A stretch of 7,078 bases of DNA, taken from Candidatus Omnitrophota bacterium. GTDB taxonomy: Bacteria > Omnitrophota > Gorgyraeia > JABMRN01. The notes beneath the pieces were generated by a model. It was not told the DNA's origin, ran no database searches, and saw nothing but the letters and a program-made list of their open reading frames with translations. Made by a program: the position numbers and the translations under genes. The stretch covers positions 1 through 7,078 of the forward strand of contig JAQVOV010000084.1 of the NCBI GenBank assembly GCA_028702395.1. Reading direction: 5' to 3'. This document shows, piece after piece, positions 6,879-7,078 of this stretch (within the stretch, counting starts at the first letter, position 1; each line of letters begins with the position of its first letter).

Positions 6879-6905
6879 TTTTTCCTCATATTTCTAAACT
6901 CGATT

Positions 6906-7078
6906 GACTTCCGCCTTCCGCCTTCCGTCTTCCGTCTTCCGACTTCCGCCTTTCGTCTTCCGCCTTCCGTCTTCCGCCTTCCGTCTTCCGTCTTCCGACT
7001 TCCGTCTTCCGCCTTCCGTCTTCCGTCTTCCGTCTTCCGTCTTCCGTCTTCCGCCTTCCGTCTTCCGTCTTCCGCCTT
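6906..7078. repeat. GNCTTCC heptamer array, locus E, cut by the window end
   Basis: Twenty-four full seven-base units and a five-base partial unit run in unbroken phase. The unit is GNCTTCC. The second base is T in 14 units, C in 7 and A in 3, and only one other substitution is seen (gcctttc at 6948-6954). The array starts upstream of the gatA Shine-Dalgarno, as the left arms of the other loci do. The inverted GGAAGNC partner would lie beyond the window. Both strands are free of stop codons within the array, so an annotation program may call false genes here. Confidence 0.97.

Noticed and set aside
6906..7078. Diversity-generating template or variable repeat because one base varies
   Set aside because: Variation is at a fixed place in a tandem short unit, not at adenines of a coding template, and no reverse transcriptase is seen.
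6906..7078. Low-complexity protein gene across the open heptamer array
   Set aside because: Both strands are open only because the unit has no stop codon; there is no start signal or non-repetitive coding sequence.

Overview
The window is AT-rich bacterial chromosome with six protein genes, all on the minus strand. In transcription order (right to left) they are gatA, gatB, a 75-residue peptide gene, a carboxy-terminal processing protease (ctpA-like), tsaD and an mgtC-family membrane protein. Five are ordinary core or widespread genes. The combination of a secreted S41 protease, a peptide starting with a Y-x-x-P ... L-D-P-E-Q-A ... C pattern, and locus-specific heptamer arrays between genes recalls genomes of uncultured candidate phyla such as Omnitrophota. 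That assignment rests on memory and gene style, not on a search, so treat it as tentative.

Layout by position: 1-160 is a gene-free spacer with inverted heptamer arms and, at its left edge, a Shine-Dalgarno for a gene starting just outside the window. mgtC is at 161-838. Spacer 839-1038 has GC-rich inverted arms around an AT-rich core with a candidate promoter. tsaD is at 1039-2043. Spacer 2044-2251 has inverted hexamer arms. The protease is at 2252-3445 and carries a heptamer array inside its C-terminal coding region. The peptide gene is at 3506-3733, followed by a plain spacer at 3734-3841. gatB is at 3842-5281. Spacer 5282-5504 has 15 perfect tandem heptamers facing four inverted degenerate copies. 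gatA is at 5505-6878. From 6906 to the window end runs a second, unrelated heptamer array of 24 units plus a partial one.

GatA and GatB are two subunits of one enzyme, the amidotransferase that makes Gln-tRNA(Gln) and/or Asn-tRNA(Asn). GatC is not in the window and may lie beyond the right-hand array. TsaD makes the t6A tRNA modification, so three of the six genes serve tRNA function. The protease and MgtC protein act at the cell envelope. The co-directional order allows read-through transcription, but spacers of about 200 bp and a candidate promoter before mgtC argue against a single tight operon.

The most notable signal lies between the genes. Four of the five inter-gene spacers of about 150 bp or more are complete in the window, and each has the same plan: stop codon, short-repeat arm, AT-rich core, inverted arm of the same repeat, Shine-Dalgarno, start codon. 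The repeat unit differs from spacer to spacer while the inverted pairing is kept, so structure rather than sequence appears to be shared. The fifth spacer is cut by the window end, which yields a direct prediction for the next bases.
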